NCBI GenBank assembly: GCA_902373525.1
Contig: CABKMN010000008.1
Span: 1 to 64,000 of the forward strand
Length of the DNA stretch: 64,000 bases
Reading direction: 5' to 3'
Source of the DNA: an uncultured Bilophila sp.
GTDB lineage: Bacteria > Desulfobacterota > Desulfovibrionia > Desulfovibrionales > Desulfovibrionaceae
Part shown: piece by piece, positions 26,172 to 33,616 of the stretch
Layout: every line of letters begins with the position of its first letter
Position numbering within the stretch: the stretch's first letter is position 1
Position numbers and translations under genes: made by a program
The notes under the pieces: generated by a model
The model's input: the letters and a program-made list of their open reading frames with translations, nothing else
The model's database searches: none
What the model was told of the DNA's origin: nothing

Positions 26172-26224
26172 GGGGAGGGAGAGAGGGAACCTTTCTGAAG
26201 AAAGGTTCCCTCTCCCCCTCCCCA
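26172..26224. repeat. Long imperfect inverted repeat after the fucose operon
   Basis: Nested arms GGGGAGGG ... CCCTCCCC and AGAGGGAACCTTT / AAAGGTTCCCTCT around CTGAAG. There is no T run after it. It probably ends or stabilises the operon transcript and resembles dispersed hairpins common in Desulfovibrionaceae. The 9.1-kb element is inserted in its downstream pyrimidine-rich flank. Confidence 0.6.
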
Positions 26225-26244
26225 AACCCCTCCCTCTCTATAAG

Positions 26245-26286
26245 TTGACACTTCGATTGTGAAACGTTGACATTGAATTTGTGAAT
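26245..26286 (-). repeat. Left-end transposase-binding-type repeats
   Basis: Two 20-bp copies in the inverted orientation relative to the right end: 26245-26264 and 26267-26286 (complements TTTCACAATCGAAGTGTCAA and ATTCACAAATTCAATGTCAA). A third half-site GTTGACAAA begins at 26291. Confidence 0.7.
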
Positions 26287-26296
26287 TCAGGTTGAC

Positions 26297-26335
26297 AAAA
26301 AAGGGGCGTTGCTTTTTACAGCAACGCCCCTTTTG
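26297..26335 (-). terminator. Terminator of the element's leftward operon
   Basis: 14-bp arms AAAAGGGGCGTTGC and GCAACGCCCCTTTT around TTTTTACA. Read on the minus strand the T run follows the stem. It lies 12 bases after the last stop codon. Confidence 0.85.
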
Positions 26336-26347
26336 CTCCGGATGCCT

Positions 26348-26863
26348 CTACCAAAATCGGGATGCCTCTTCATCTGAAAGTTGAATATGCTCAAAACCGC
26401 CTTGAGGCGCGCGAACGACCGCCAGATATTTCCAGCCCGTCCCATCATCTATCCGTTCATAGTCATCCGTTACAATTCGTTTACATTCTGGAAAAAGGTC
26501 AAGTACACATTCACAAAGACGGATTCCTGTACACCGGAAAAGCAGAGCTTCCTCAGGACTGATATCCTCATCCCCCTCTTCATAAGGGCCAGAAAGGCGA
26601 AAGGCTCCCCAGAGCCCCCAGAAGTGAAGAGCCCTTGTCATTTCAAGGCCCAAAGGTATCTCTTCGTCATCGTCTTTACATGTCCCGCTATGATAAAATC
26701 CTACCGCTTCTTCATAGGTAAAATAGGGTTCTTTGGTGATTTTCTCAAGATACCGTGGCTCTGTTGTATCCACTTCAAAGATGGAAATGATAGTTTCTAT
26801 AAACTCCTTTGAAGTTTTTTCAAAATACGGTGTAAGTTTTTCAACTATTTCTTGAGAATTCAT
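26348..26863 (-). CDS. Unknown acidic protein of the mobile element
   Basis: A 171-residue acidic protein. I prefer the ATG complementary to 26861-26863 (MNSQEIVEKLTPYFEKTSKE) because AGGTG is correctly spaced before it. A GTG four codons earlier overlaps the upstream stop as GTGA and is an alternative. It has no transmembrane segment. It contains many Asp and Glu residues (CKDDDEEIP, GPYEEGDEDISPEEA) and four cysteines (CKDDD, CTGIRLCEC). It is the last gene of the leftward operon, directly before the terminator. No family is recognised. Position after the protease suggests an accessory morphogenesis or host-interaction role, but that is a guess. Confidence 0.7.
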   Translation of the reverse strand: MNSQEIVEKLTPYFEKTSKEFIETIISIFEVDTTEPRYLEKITKEPYFTYEEAVGFYHSGTCKDDDEEIPLGLEMTRALHFWGLWGAFRLSGPYEEGDEDISPEEALLFRCTGIRLCECVLDLFPECKRIVTDDYERIDDGTGWKYLAVVRAPQGGFEHIQLSDEEASRFW

Positions 26864-26871
26864 ATGACACC

Positions 26872-27318
26872 TCACTCATCAAAATCATTCATCATTTTAT
26901 ATACATCATCAGCTTTGATTCTAACAGCCCGGGCCTTCAAGACGGTGAGTTTTGCCATATCTATATAACTATATATGGTTCTTATCGATACATTGAGACA
27001 ATAGGCAGCCTGCTGTACTGTCAACACGTGAAAACGCTTCACCATTTCCATGGGAGACAGAGAAAAATATTGTCCCCTATAGGGCTGCTGCGGGCGCTTG
27101 GGGACTGATTTAAATCCGGTTGAACAATCAACTGTACAATAATAACGTTCGCATCCGACGCAAGCAGCTTCCAAAGCATCTTTTCCCTCATAGAGCCACT
27201 TGGCAAAAAGAGGAGCGGGACATTTCAGCTGTTCGTAAACGCTGATGTCCACGCTCCCCTCATAAGGATGCCATCCTCTTTCAGTCAAGAACATAATGCG
27301 TTCAATCTGACTGCCCAT
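26872..27318 (-). CDS. Cysteine-rich protein with C-terminal helix-turn-helix
   Basis: A 148-residue protein. The middle holds a cysteine cluster (CVGCERYYCTVDC) plus an earlier Cys (LKCPAP), a plausible zinc site. The C-terminal 50 residues (FHVLTVQQAAYCLNVSIRTIYSYID onward) form an excisionase/MerR-like HTH of the kind that reads DNA or controls recombination direction. The gene abuts its neighbours (9 bases after the protease gene, overlap with the next). A DNA-binding protein at the end of a capsid operon is unusual. It could be a late regulator, a packaging-site recognition factor or a host-prophage switch. No close family is recognised. Confidence 0.7.
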   Translation of the reverse strand: MGSQIERIMFLTERGWHPYEGSVDISVYEQLKCPAPLFAKWLYEGKDALEAACVGCERYYCTVDCSTGFKSVPKRPQQPYRGQYFSLSPMEMVKRFHVLTVQQAAYCLNVSIRTIYSYIDMAKLTVLKARAVRIKADDVYKMMNDFDE

Positions 27319-27327
27319 ATTTTTCCT

Positions 27328-28155
27328 TTATATGAGGTAGGCGGGGTTTTCCGGTTTTTCTGAATCTTGCTTTTGGCTTTCAGTATAGTGTTTGGGCGGC
27401 ATGAGCATTGAAAAGTCGTAAAAGCAAGGGCTAATAGGGCGCTTGTCGAGAAGTTCCGCCAGAGCCTCTACAGCATGGACAGGGCTCTCCTGATCGGCAA
27501 ATTGGATCATGGTATCCGCATCAAGCAGCGCTTCAGCAAATGGCATGAGCAAACCCATTTCCGAGGGGGGAACTTTCCCCTTTCCTACGAGTTCGGTCAG
27601 GCTGTTCAAGCGATCTTCGCGTAACTTCTTTGCCTCCCGTGCTTTAAGCATTCGGATATGGTCTTTTGCCGCGCTGAGTTCCATTTTTAGCTGTTCTGTT
27701 TCCGAATCAAGGGGTGGCCTTAATTGCGCCGCGCTGAATTCAATAACAATCGGTTTCTCTTCACTGGCAAAAGAAACTTCGCGCAGCCCGGAAATGGCGG
27801 GCTGGACTGCTCCCAGAAGGCCGACATGGGCGATGTGTTCTTTATTTGAGGTCAACGCAATAGAGACATTTTTGAAATGTCCACCCTCAACAAGTTTCTT
27901 CGCGTCTTCATGAACCTGTTTGAATTTTGCCTGAAGCACGTTCCCCGCACATCGTAACGCCTCCACCCAGCCGAAAGCTGGGGCGCTGGTTTTGGGGTGC
28001 CCGAAGACCAGCGGGATACGTCGGGATCCTTCTTCAAACGAGGCAATCAGTCTGTCAAAATCAGAGGTTGTAAGGGTTTGAGACCGCCCGTAGCTGTCAT
28101 CAAAAGTCCCTTCTCGGGCAATATCGATCCATGTGTTTTTAGAAGATTCGGTCAT
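27328..28155 (-). CDS. Mu gpI-like phage prohead protease/scaffold
   Basis: A 275-residue protein starting MTESSKNTWIDIAREGTFDD. The N-terminal half follows the Mu protease-I pattern: a short strand around GTFDDSYGRSQTLTTSDFDR, then VFGHPKTSAPAFGWVEALR, FKNVSIALTS and HVGLLGAVQPAISGLREV. The C-terminal half is charged and helical (LDSETEQLKMELSAAKDHIR and onward), as in the scaffold portion of such proteins. In Mu the full protein is the capsid maturation protease, and a shorter product is the scaffold. It lies 9 bases downstream of the capsid gene, the reverse of the Mu gene order. Confidence 0.82.
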   Translation of the reverse strand: MTESSKNTWIDIAREGTFDDSYGRSQTLTTSDFDRLIASFEEGSRRIPLVFGHPKTSAPAFGWVEALRCAGNVLQAKFKQVHEDAKKLVEGGHFKNVSIALTSNKEHIAHVGLLGAVQPAISGLREVSFASEEKPIVIEFSAAQLRPPLDSETEQLKMELSAAKDHIRMLKAREAKKLREDRLNSLTELVGKGKVPPSEMGLLMPFAEALLDADTMIQFADQESPVHAVEALAELLDKRPISPCFYDFSMLMPPKHYTESQKQDSEKPENPAYLI

Positions 28156-28164
28156 GTTCTTCTC

Positions 28165-29157
28165 CTATGCGTTAATAACGGTAGCGTGACAGATGCCCTT
28201 CACGTTCACGACGGGGAACGGCTTGCCTTCACTAATAAGCTTGATTCCGCTGGGATCGTCGCTTTTTACTGGTTTGATGAAAAAGGGCATGGCCCTGAGG
28301 TTGACTTCCAAATCATCCACGGCACAATAGACAAGCCGATGTCCTGCATCTTTAGCTATCATGATCACCTCATCGGACCTGATGACCGGAACCATCTGTT
28401 CCGTATGCGGATTCCGGTAGGTTTCGCTTCGCTCGGAGACAAGGAACCCGGCAATATTCAGCTTGTCACTCTCGACCGTTACCTTGAGAGAGGATTTTTC
28501 AGGGTGAACCTGCGCAAGCGCTACAACCTTTTCGAAAGCATCTTCTCCCGCCCACAGCTCAATATCCGCGCCGTAACCTTCGCTTCTGAGCATCTTGCAC
28601 ATGGCCTTGAATGTATTGAAAATATCTGTAATTGTTACGCCGCTGGCATTCCAGAGTTTCAGACCGGACATATCAAGCTGAAGCGGCGTACCGAACTCGA
28701 TCAAATAGTTCTCGAATCTCCCCCCAGCCAGATGAACAGGCCATGAAATACTTCCGGTCAGGGCTACCGAACAAATGGCCTCCACAGTCTTCAGGTATCG
28801 TCTGCGCATAACATCGGTCGTATTTTGTGCCCATACAGATTGTGAGCCACAGTTGAGCGCTTTGAGATCATTCAAATCCTTTGCAGAAATGAATTGCGAA
28901 TGCCGTACCGGAAGAGGTTCATATACCGTTACTTCATAGCTGTTATTGTTTATTTCCAGAGACGGCATACCCCGGCGAATAACAGGGAGTTCATGAAGAT
29001 CAGCCAATACATCTTCTTTCGCTACGGATGAAAAGGGCAACTGCGTTCTGTTGGAAAAGATGGTGTCCATTACAGGGAGGTTCAGTTTAGGAAGATTCTG
29101 AAGCGTCTGTATAATAAGCTCAGACGTAAAGAGCGTTTTGATAAAATCGTTTTGCAT
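28165..29157 (-). CDS. Major capsid protein, lambda gpE-like (HK97 fold)
   Basis: A 330-residue protein from the ATG complementary to 29155-29157 (MQNDFIKTLFTSELIIQTLQ) with GTGAGG before it. It shows the gpE-type layout: LPVIRRGMPSLEINNNSYEV strand, SQFISAKDLNDL, central ICSVALTGSI ... YLIEFGTPLQLDMS, and a C-terminal AMPFFIKPVKSDDPSGIKL ... FPVVNVKGICHATVI strand. This matches phage capsid E-family proteins in length and order. It follows the coiled-coil gene and precedes the protease in the same operon. It is the only obvious structural protein in the element. Confidence 0.82.
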   Translation of the reverse strand: MQNDFIKTLFTSELIIQTLQNLPKLNLPVMDTIFSNRTQLPFSSVAKEDVLADLHELPVIRRGMPSLEINNNSYEVTVYEPLPVRHSQFISAKDLNDLKALNCGSQSVWAQNTTDVMRRRYLKTVEAICSVALTGSISWPVHLAGGRFENYLIEFGTPLQLDMSGLKLWNASGVTITDIFNTFKAMCKMLRSEGYGADIELWAGEDAFEKVVALAQVHPEKSSLKVTVESDKLNIAGFLVSERSETYRNPHTEQMVPVIRSDEVIMIAKDAGHRLVYCAVDDLEVNLRAMPFFIKPVKSDDPSGIKLISEGKPFPVVNVKGICHATVINA

Positions 29158-29165
29158 ATAATACC

Positions 29166-29537
29166 TCACAGCTTGTTATTTTCAATGTTTTTTCTTTTTA
29201 AATGTTCTTTCCAATATGCAGATTGCACATTGTCGGGAAGTGAAGAAAGGCATTCAAAGAAAAATCTATAATCTTTGTACATTTGCATATAGTCATCATG
29301 CACTTTATTTATGTGCTCATCACATTTATCTATTTGTTTTTCATAGTGATGAATTTCTTTTTCCAGTTTTTCGTTTAAATTTTTAATATTTTCTTGATGA
29401 AGAAACTTTTTCCGCGTTTCGTGAAGTTCTGCTTCGAGGTCAAGAATACGGATAGCTAGTTCGTTTATAGAATATTTTTCTTCTTTTTCTTTATGTCTGT
29501 ATTGGGTGGCTGAGACAGAAAGACGGCGCAGCTTCAT
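29166..29537 (-). CDS. Short coiled-coil protein of the mobile element
   Basis: A 123-residue protein from the ATG complementary to 29535-29537 behind AAGGAG. Residues about 20-95 form a continuous charged coiled coil (EEKYSINELAIRILDLEAEL ... KIEKEI-type heptads), rich in Lys, Glu and Asn. The composition is AT-richer than the neighbouring ATPase. It lies between the transposition ATPase and the capsid gene. It could be a scaffold or a transposition accessory (compare the small semi-essential genes after MuB). No family recognised. Confidence 0.65.
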   Translation of the reverse strand: MKLRRLSVSATQYRHKEKEEKYSINELAIRILDLEAELHETRKKFLHQENIKNLNEKLEKEIHHYEKQIDKCDEHINKVHDDYMQMYKDYRFFFECLSSLPDNVQSAYWKEHLKRKNIENNKL

Positions 29538-29548
29538 AGCAATTCTCC

Positions 29549-30514
29549 TTACATCAAGCCGCCAAGTTCCGACCAAGCGTTTTCAATATGCAGGGCGCTT
29601 ACCTTATTTTCGCCTTCATCCAGCATAAGGAATGCCATACGCAATACCTTGGTGAGCCCACGCAATGCGCCCGCCTTTGTTCCGATTTCATGGCACAGGG
29701 TTCGGGCCTTGGCATCAGCGACTCCCCATGCGTCAAGCAGAGTGTCAATATCGCCCAACGCTGGAGCCGTAAGGCGTTCCCTACGGCCTATTTTGCTGAA
29801 AAGTTGCGCGAAATGCGCTTTTCTCGATCCGCCTGTCAGCTGCGTGTACACGCTTTCGTTGCCCATAAAGACAAGCCCGACGCCTGATGCGTCGTAAAGG
29901 CTTCTGAGTGCGTCGAGGCAGGTCACGGGAAGGTGTTGCGCCTCATCAATGACAATCAAGCCCCCCGTGCCTTCCACACGCGAAATAACGGCATTTTCCG
30001 TCCGTGACGCACTGGCGGGAACGCCATTGACGCCCACGGCATAGGCCACGCGTTCAAGGCAAGCCGTCACGCTGATAACGGAAGGCGTCATGGTGGCGAT
30101 CCAGACATTCGGGTTGTCCTCCTAGTAGCGACGGGCCGTAAGCGTTTTCCCCAGCCCTGCGCCGCCGTAGACAATGGAGATATCCGCCATACGCTGTGCA
30201 TATCTGAGAGCATTCAGAACCCTGTTTGCCGTAGGTGTAGGCATCCATGAAGGTGAGGATGGTATACATCCCGAAGCAGCCTGTTCTTCGCGCTCCAGCA
30301 TGGATTTCAGCCATATCGACAATTCCTGCGCCGTGGCAGCGGTATTGCCCTTGTATTTCCCAGCAATCCACTGATTAAGTCGGGCGGGCGTCACGCCGGA
30401 TTCCCGTGCGAGGCGGGCTTGGCTGATTCCGTGCCTGTGCATGACCTTCAGAATGTCTTCCCGAAGTTCATTTTCCTGCACCGTTTGCATGGCTTCCTTT
30501 TCATTTTCGGACAT
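29549..30514 (-). pseudogene. MuB-like AAA+ transposition ATPase interrupted by one in-frame TAG
   Basis: Read through the TAG (complement of 30122-30124), the frame encodes 321 residues homologous to Mu B target-capture ATPase. The parts are an N-terminal HTH (GISQARLARESGVTPARLNQ), Walker A GGAGLGKT at residues 117-124, the TAG at codon 131, then EDNPNVWIATMTPS, Walker B GLIVIDEAQH, sensor region VGLVFMGNESVYTQLTGG and a C-terminal helical domain. Mu B has an Arg-type residue where the TAG stands. Nothing else is broken and the rest of the frame is clean. It is either a recent nonsense mutation or a codon that is read through (suppressor tRNA or pyrrolysine). Without readthrough the product ends just after Walker A. 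Confidence 0.85.
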
Positions 30515-30623
30515 GGTAGTAGTATACCTCTTGTGTTTGGGGAGTTATCCCCTGTTGCGTGTCCGCGCCTCTTTGAAGGCCGGAACACCTTTAAGGCCTG
30601 ATGCTGCTACATCGGGCCTTTTT

Positions 30624-32549
30624 CTATCCCGCAGCCGCTACGCGCCGATCCATATTTTCGCGCAGCCTGTCGCGTTCGCCGGAAGAGAGCGTACCCCGCA
30701 TGGCCCGGTTGATTTCCGCATCTCCGAAGCTCTTTCGTTTGGCTGCGGGCTCCGGCATCGGCGCAGGATCAACCCGATTGCTCAGTTGCTGGAGTTCCAA
30801 ATCCCGCATGGTGACAAGTGCTTCCGCAGCCTTCTTTTCGGCCTTGATGCGCCCCTTGCGGGCCTTGGCGTATCTCCGCCCTTCTTCCTTGCTGATAAAC
30901 GCGACAGAGGGCTGGTAATCTACAAATCCGGCAAAGAATCCGCCCAAACTGAACAGCCGTACGGATTTTGTAAGATTTTCGGGATCATAGTAGATGACAA
31001 CCTGTTGCCCGGAGTAGTTGCTGGAAACAGGGCTCCAGTAACGGTTTTTCCCTTCGCCACGTCCGGCGTTGAGAACAACCAGGCCATCCTTGCCGACTTT
31101 GACAACCTCACGCTCCAGCAAATACAGACTGCGCGTAAAATCAGAAATGCCGACAACATGTTGTTTCATGTAGCTTTCGGCAAAAACTTGATTGAAGCTC
31201 CTGCCGTTCATGCCCATGCCCCGGCGACCTTCTCGGGCGTTGAATCGCTCGACTTCTTCCTTGATGATTTCTTGCAACAGTGTGACGGGAACGGGGTTTT
31301 TGAGCGTTCCCATACCGCGCAACCGGGGATTCTTGCGGATCATCTGATGGAGCCCACCCTTGCCAAACGCCCTTTCGATAGGCTTGGAGCCGGGACTGGA
31401 AAGAGAATGATCGGGAAGTGTAAAATGATGTTTGATGCCGGAAAGTTGGAGCAAACCGGGCGGATCGTCTTCTCTGTTGGAGAAACGGTGTCGATTGGAA
31501 TCGTTGCCCGTGACCAGCTTGTTGGAAGCGGCGGGCGTGTTGTCGGTCCAGACATGTTTAGGCGTGACCAACCCGAGCAAATCAAAAAGCGAAAGGCGCA
31601 CAATCTCGGTGCATTCAGACTTGCCAAGCCGATACGCCAAAATCTTGCTTGAGCGGATATCCTGCCAAGCCCACAGAACGGGCCGTTCGATGACCTCCCC
31701 AAACTCGTAAAGCGTACAGATATCCAGATGTAGACCGTCGCCGTTGACGGCGTCTCCAGCTTCAAAATAACTGTGATCGCGGCGCTGCGGGGGCATTACG
31801 TTCCGCATATCCTTATCCTTGCCGCGTAAATAGTCGATCTGGTGACGCGGATACTGGGCGACCATACGGCGAACGCTCCGCTCGCTCGGTACGAGCCATC
31901 CCTGTTTCTGAGCCGCTTCATGCGTCCGGCGGTAACATTCAGACAGATCCGGAGCGTTGCTGTGGAGGTAAAGCGCCAGAAAATACTCTTTGGCCTGTGT
32001 GGAAAATTCCGCTTTTCTCAGACGTCCCGTATACCGATCTGTAAGGGCGTACAGCCATTGCGTACGGTCAAGCCCGCGGACGCCGGGCCTGCGATCCGTC
32101 CCGTAATACCAGTTGCGCAGATTGGCGGGGTTGACGCCGTGCTTTTTCCCGATAATGGAAAACGAGCTGAGAATCTGCATCCCTCCATCGACCAGTTCCA
32201 TTGCCTCCATGAGAAGCATAGTGCGCCGTTCGGCACGTTCGCGGGCCTTCCATGACTTACGGGCGAAGTATTCGGCGCGGACTTCAGCGCATTCCTTTTC
32301 CCGGGCCTTTTCTTCTTCCGTCAGCTCGGATTGTTCGCGCTTCCTCTTCTTCAACCATGACGTGGAGATACTCTCTCGCGTCTTTTCATCCATAGAGCCG
32401 AAAAGCCAGCATAAACCACCCCCACGTCCCTTTCGAGCAACGGATTTCCACCCCCGCGTCTTGGCCTTCTGGCTGACGGCCTGACGGGAGATGCCGAGCA
32501 GATCGGCTATCTCGTTGGAAGAAAAGAAGACGGGGAGCAGCGAAATCAT
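30624..32549 (-). CDS. MuA-like DDE transposase
   Basis: A 641-residue transposase. The N-terminal part has HTH-type DNA-binding segments (NEIADLLGISRQAVSQKAKT at about 11-31). The catalytic DDE residues sit at D271 (NGDGLHLDI), D336 (HVWTDN) and E392 (SKPIERAFG), nearly the same numbers as D269, D336 and E392 of Mu A. A beta-barrel and a basic C-terminal region follow. Length is near Mu A (663 residues). It should bind the inverted end repeats, form a transpososome and join ends to target DNA with a 5-bp duplication. It precedes the MuB-like gene by 109 bases in the same operon. It appears intact. Confidence 0.92.
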   Translation of the reverse strand: MISLLPVFFSSNEIADLLGISRQAVSQKAKTRGWKSVARKGRGGGLCWLFGSMDEKTRESISTSWLKKRKREQSELTEEEKAREKECAEVRAEYFARKSWKARERAERRTMLLMEAMELVDGGMQILSSFSIIGKKHGVNPANLRNWYYGTDRRPGVRGLDRTQWLYALTDRYTGRLRKAEFSTQAKEYFLALYLHSNAPDLSECYRRTHEAAQKQGWLVPSERSVRRMVAQYPRHQIDYLRGKDKDMRNVMPPQRRDHSYFEAGDAVNGDGLHLDICTLYEFGEVIERPVLWAWQDIRSSKILAYRLGKSECTEIVRLSLFDLLGLVTPKHVWTDNTPAASNKLVTGNDSNRHRFSNREDDPPGLLQLSGIKHHFTLPDHSLSSPGSKPIERAFGKGGLHQMIRKNPRLRGMGTLKNPVPVTLLQEIIKEEVERFNAREGRRGMGMNGRSFNQVFAESYMKQHVVGISDFTRSLYLLEREVVKVGKDGLVVLNAGRGEGKNRYWSPVSSNYSGQQVVIYYDPENLTKSVRLFSLGGFFAGFVDYQPSVAFISKEEGRRYAKARKGRIKAEKKAAEALVTMRDLELQQLSNRVDPAPMPEPAAKRKSFGDAEINRAMRGTLSSGERDRLRENMDRRVAAAG

Positions 32550-32558
32550 GAAAACGCC

Positions 32559-33263
32559 CTAATTCCACTTGATATTTTCAGGATAAACAGGAAGATGAAT
32601 CCCTTCACGATCCACTATGGCACGCCGGGCTTCACGCTTTTCCTCGGCTATCCGTTCGCAGCGTTCCCGCAGCGCACAGCCGACTTCAAGCGATTCCGAG
32701 TCTATGTTCATCTTCACGTCCGCAAAATGCTGATACAGGGTGATGAACCAGTACTTCCGGGGGGTAAAATGCAGACAGGTGTTGTTGCCTATCCGTGTTC
32801 CCTCATATATCCCAGCAAGCTCTTCCTCGTCTTCGGCAAAGGCGGTTGACACCAGTGAAAGCCCCGCGCTGAATGGAAGGTAAAAACCTTCAACCGTATC
32901 AATCAGGACGTTGAAAATCTTGCAGTAATAGGCGGCGTCAAGGAGACAATCGCGATGGATGGTTTGCATGTAGTTGAGCGCGTATTGAAGTTCGGTTTCC
33001 AGCTGTTCCCGCAACGGAACATCCGCTTCCACATCTTCAATGAGGGCCAGCGCCACTTCCTTGCGGGTTTCAAAAGGCATGGTTTCCACCATCCAAGCCT
33101 GTTGTAATCGTGCATCAACATAGGTGAAATCCCAGCCTTCCCGCTTGGCGCGACGCCGAACGGTTCCCTGAGAGACCTCAAGAAGGACAGCCAGTTCTCC
33201 AGCATACAGACGCAGAGGCGTTCTGATGGTCGAAAACATTTCGTAATCTTGATAGTTCGGCAT
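32559..33263 (-). CDS. HTH-containing protein upstream of the transposase
   Basis: A 234-residue protein from the ATG complementary to 33261-33263, behind GGAGAGGGG. An N-terminal DNA-binding segment (RLYAGELAVLLEVSQGTVRR AKREGW-like) resembles the Mu A/Mu repressor winged-helix domain. The remainder is helical and acidic with no recognised motif. It is the first gene of the leftward operon and ends 9 bases before the transposase start. It could be a Ner-type early regulator fused to an extra domain, or a second end/enhancer-binding component of the transpososome. Function unproven. Confidence 0.7.
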   Translation of the reverse strand: MPNYQDYEMFSTIRTPLRLYAGELAVLLEVSQGTVRRRAKREGWDFTYVDARLQQAWMVETMPFETRKEVALALIEDVEADVPLREQLETELQYALNYMQTIHRDCLLDAAYYCKIFNVLIDTVEGFYLPFSAGLSLVSTAFAEDEEELAGIYEGTRIGNNTCLHFTPRKYWFITLYQHFADVKMNIDSESLEVGCALRERCERIAEEKREARRAIVDREGIHLPVYPENIKWN

Positions 33264-33601
33264 GGCTGCCCCTCTCCGATGCGAGCGAATCCTGTACAAT
33301 CAGGCCGCTGAAAAAAGGAGGGCGACGACAGCCGGAACACGGACGCAGCTTTCTCACGACGGCTTGAGGTTGCTGCGTACTGGTTCTCTTTTTGGCTGGC
33401 GTCGCCCATATGAGGCGGGCAGAAAGGAAAACGTGCCGTCGTTTCCTTCATGTCCGATACCTTGCGGCGAGCGTATCCGGCCTCAAGTTGACCGGATACG
33501 CAGGGGCGGGTAAGATCGAGATGTACTTGTCAACCTCAGCCCGCACCACTTATTTGCCTCAAACGTGAATTTTAATCAACACGTTTGTTGAAAATATTTT
33601 T
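33264..33601. promoter_or_regulatory. Early control region of the mobile element
   Basis: A 340-base divergent region between the leftward operon and the rightward repressor-type gene, with three palindromes. Arms GCGTATCCGG / CCGGATACGC lie around 33471-33501. CAAACGTG / CACGTTTG lie at 33560-33567 and 33580-33587. TTTTTGTG / CACAAAAA spans the start of the rightward gene (about 33596-33613). It also contains CTTGTCAACCTCAG near 33527, which resembles the left-end half-site. The layout is as expected for operators and a transposition enhancer. Confidence 0.55.
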
Positions 33602-33616
33602 GTGCTCACAAAAAAT

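Noticed and set aside
26161..26335. CRISPR-like or integrative array at the left end of the element
   Set aside because: The repeats are two or three transposase-type sites in inverted relation to the right end, without regular spacers.
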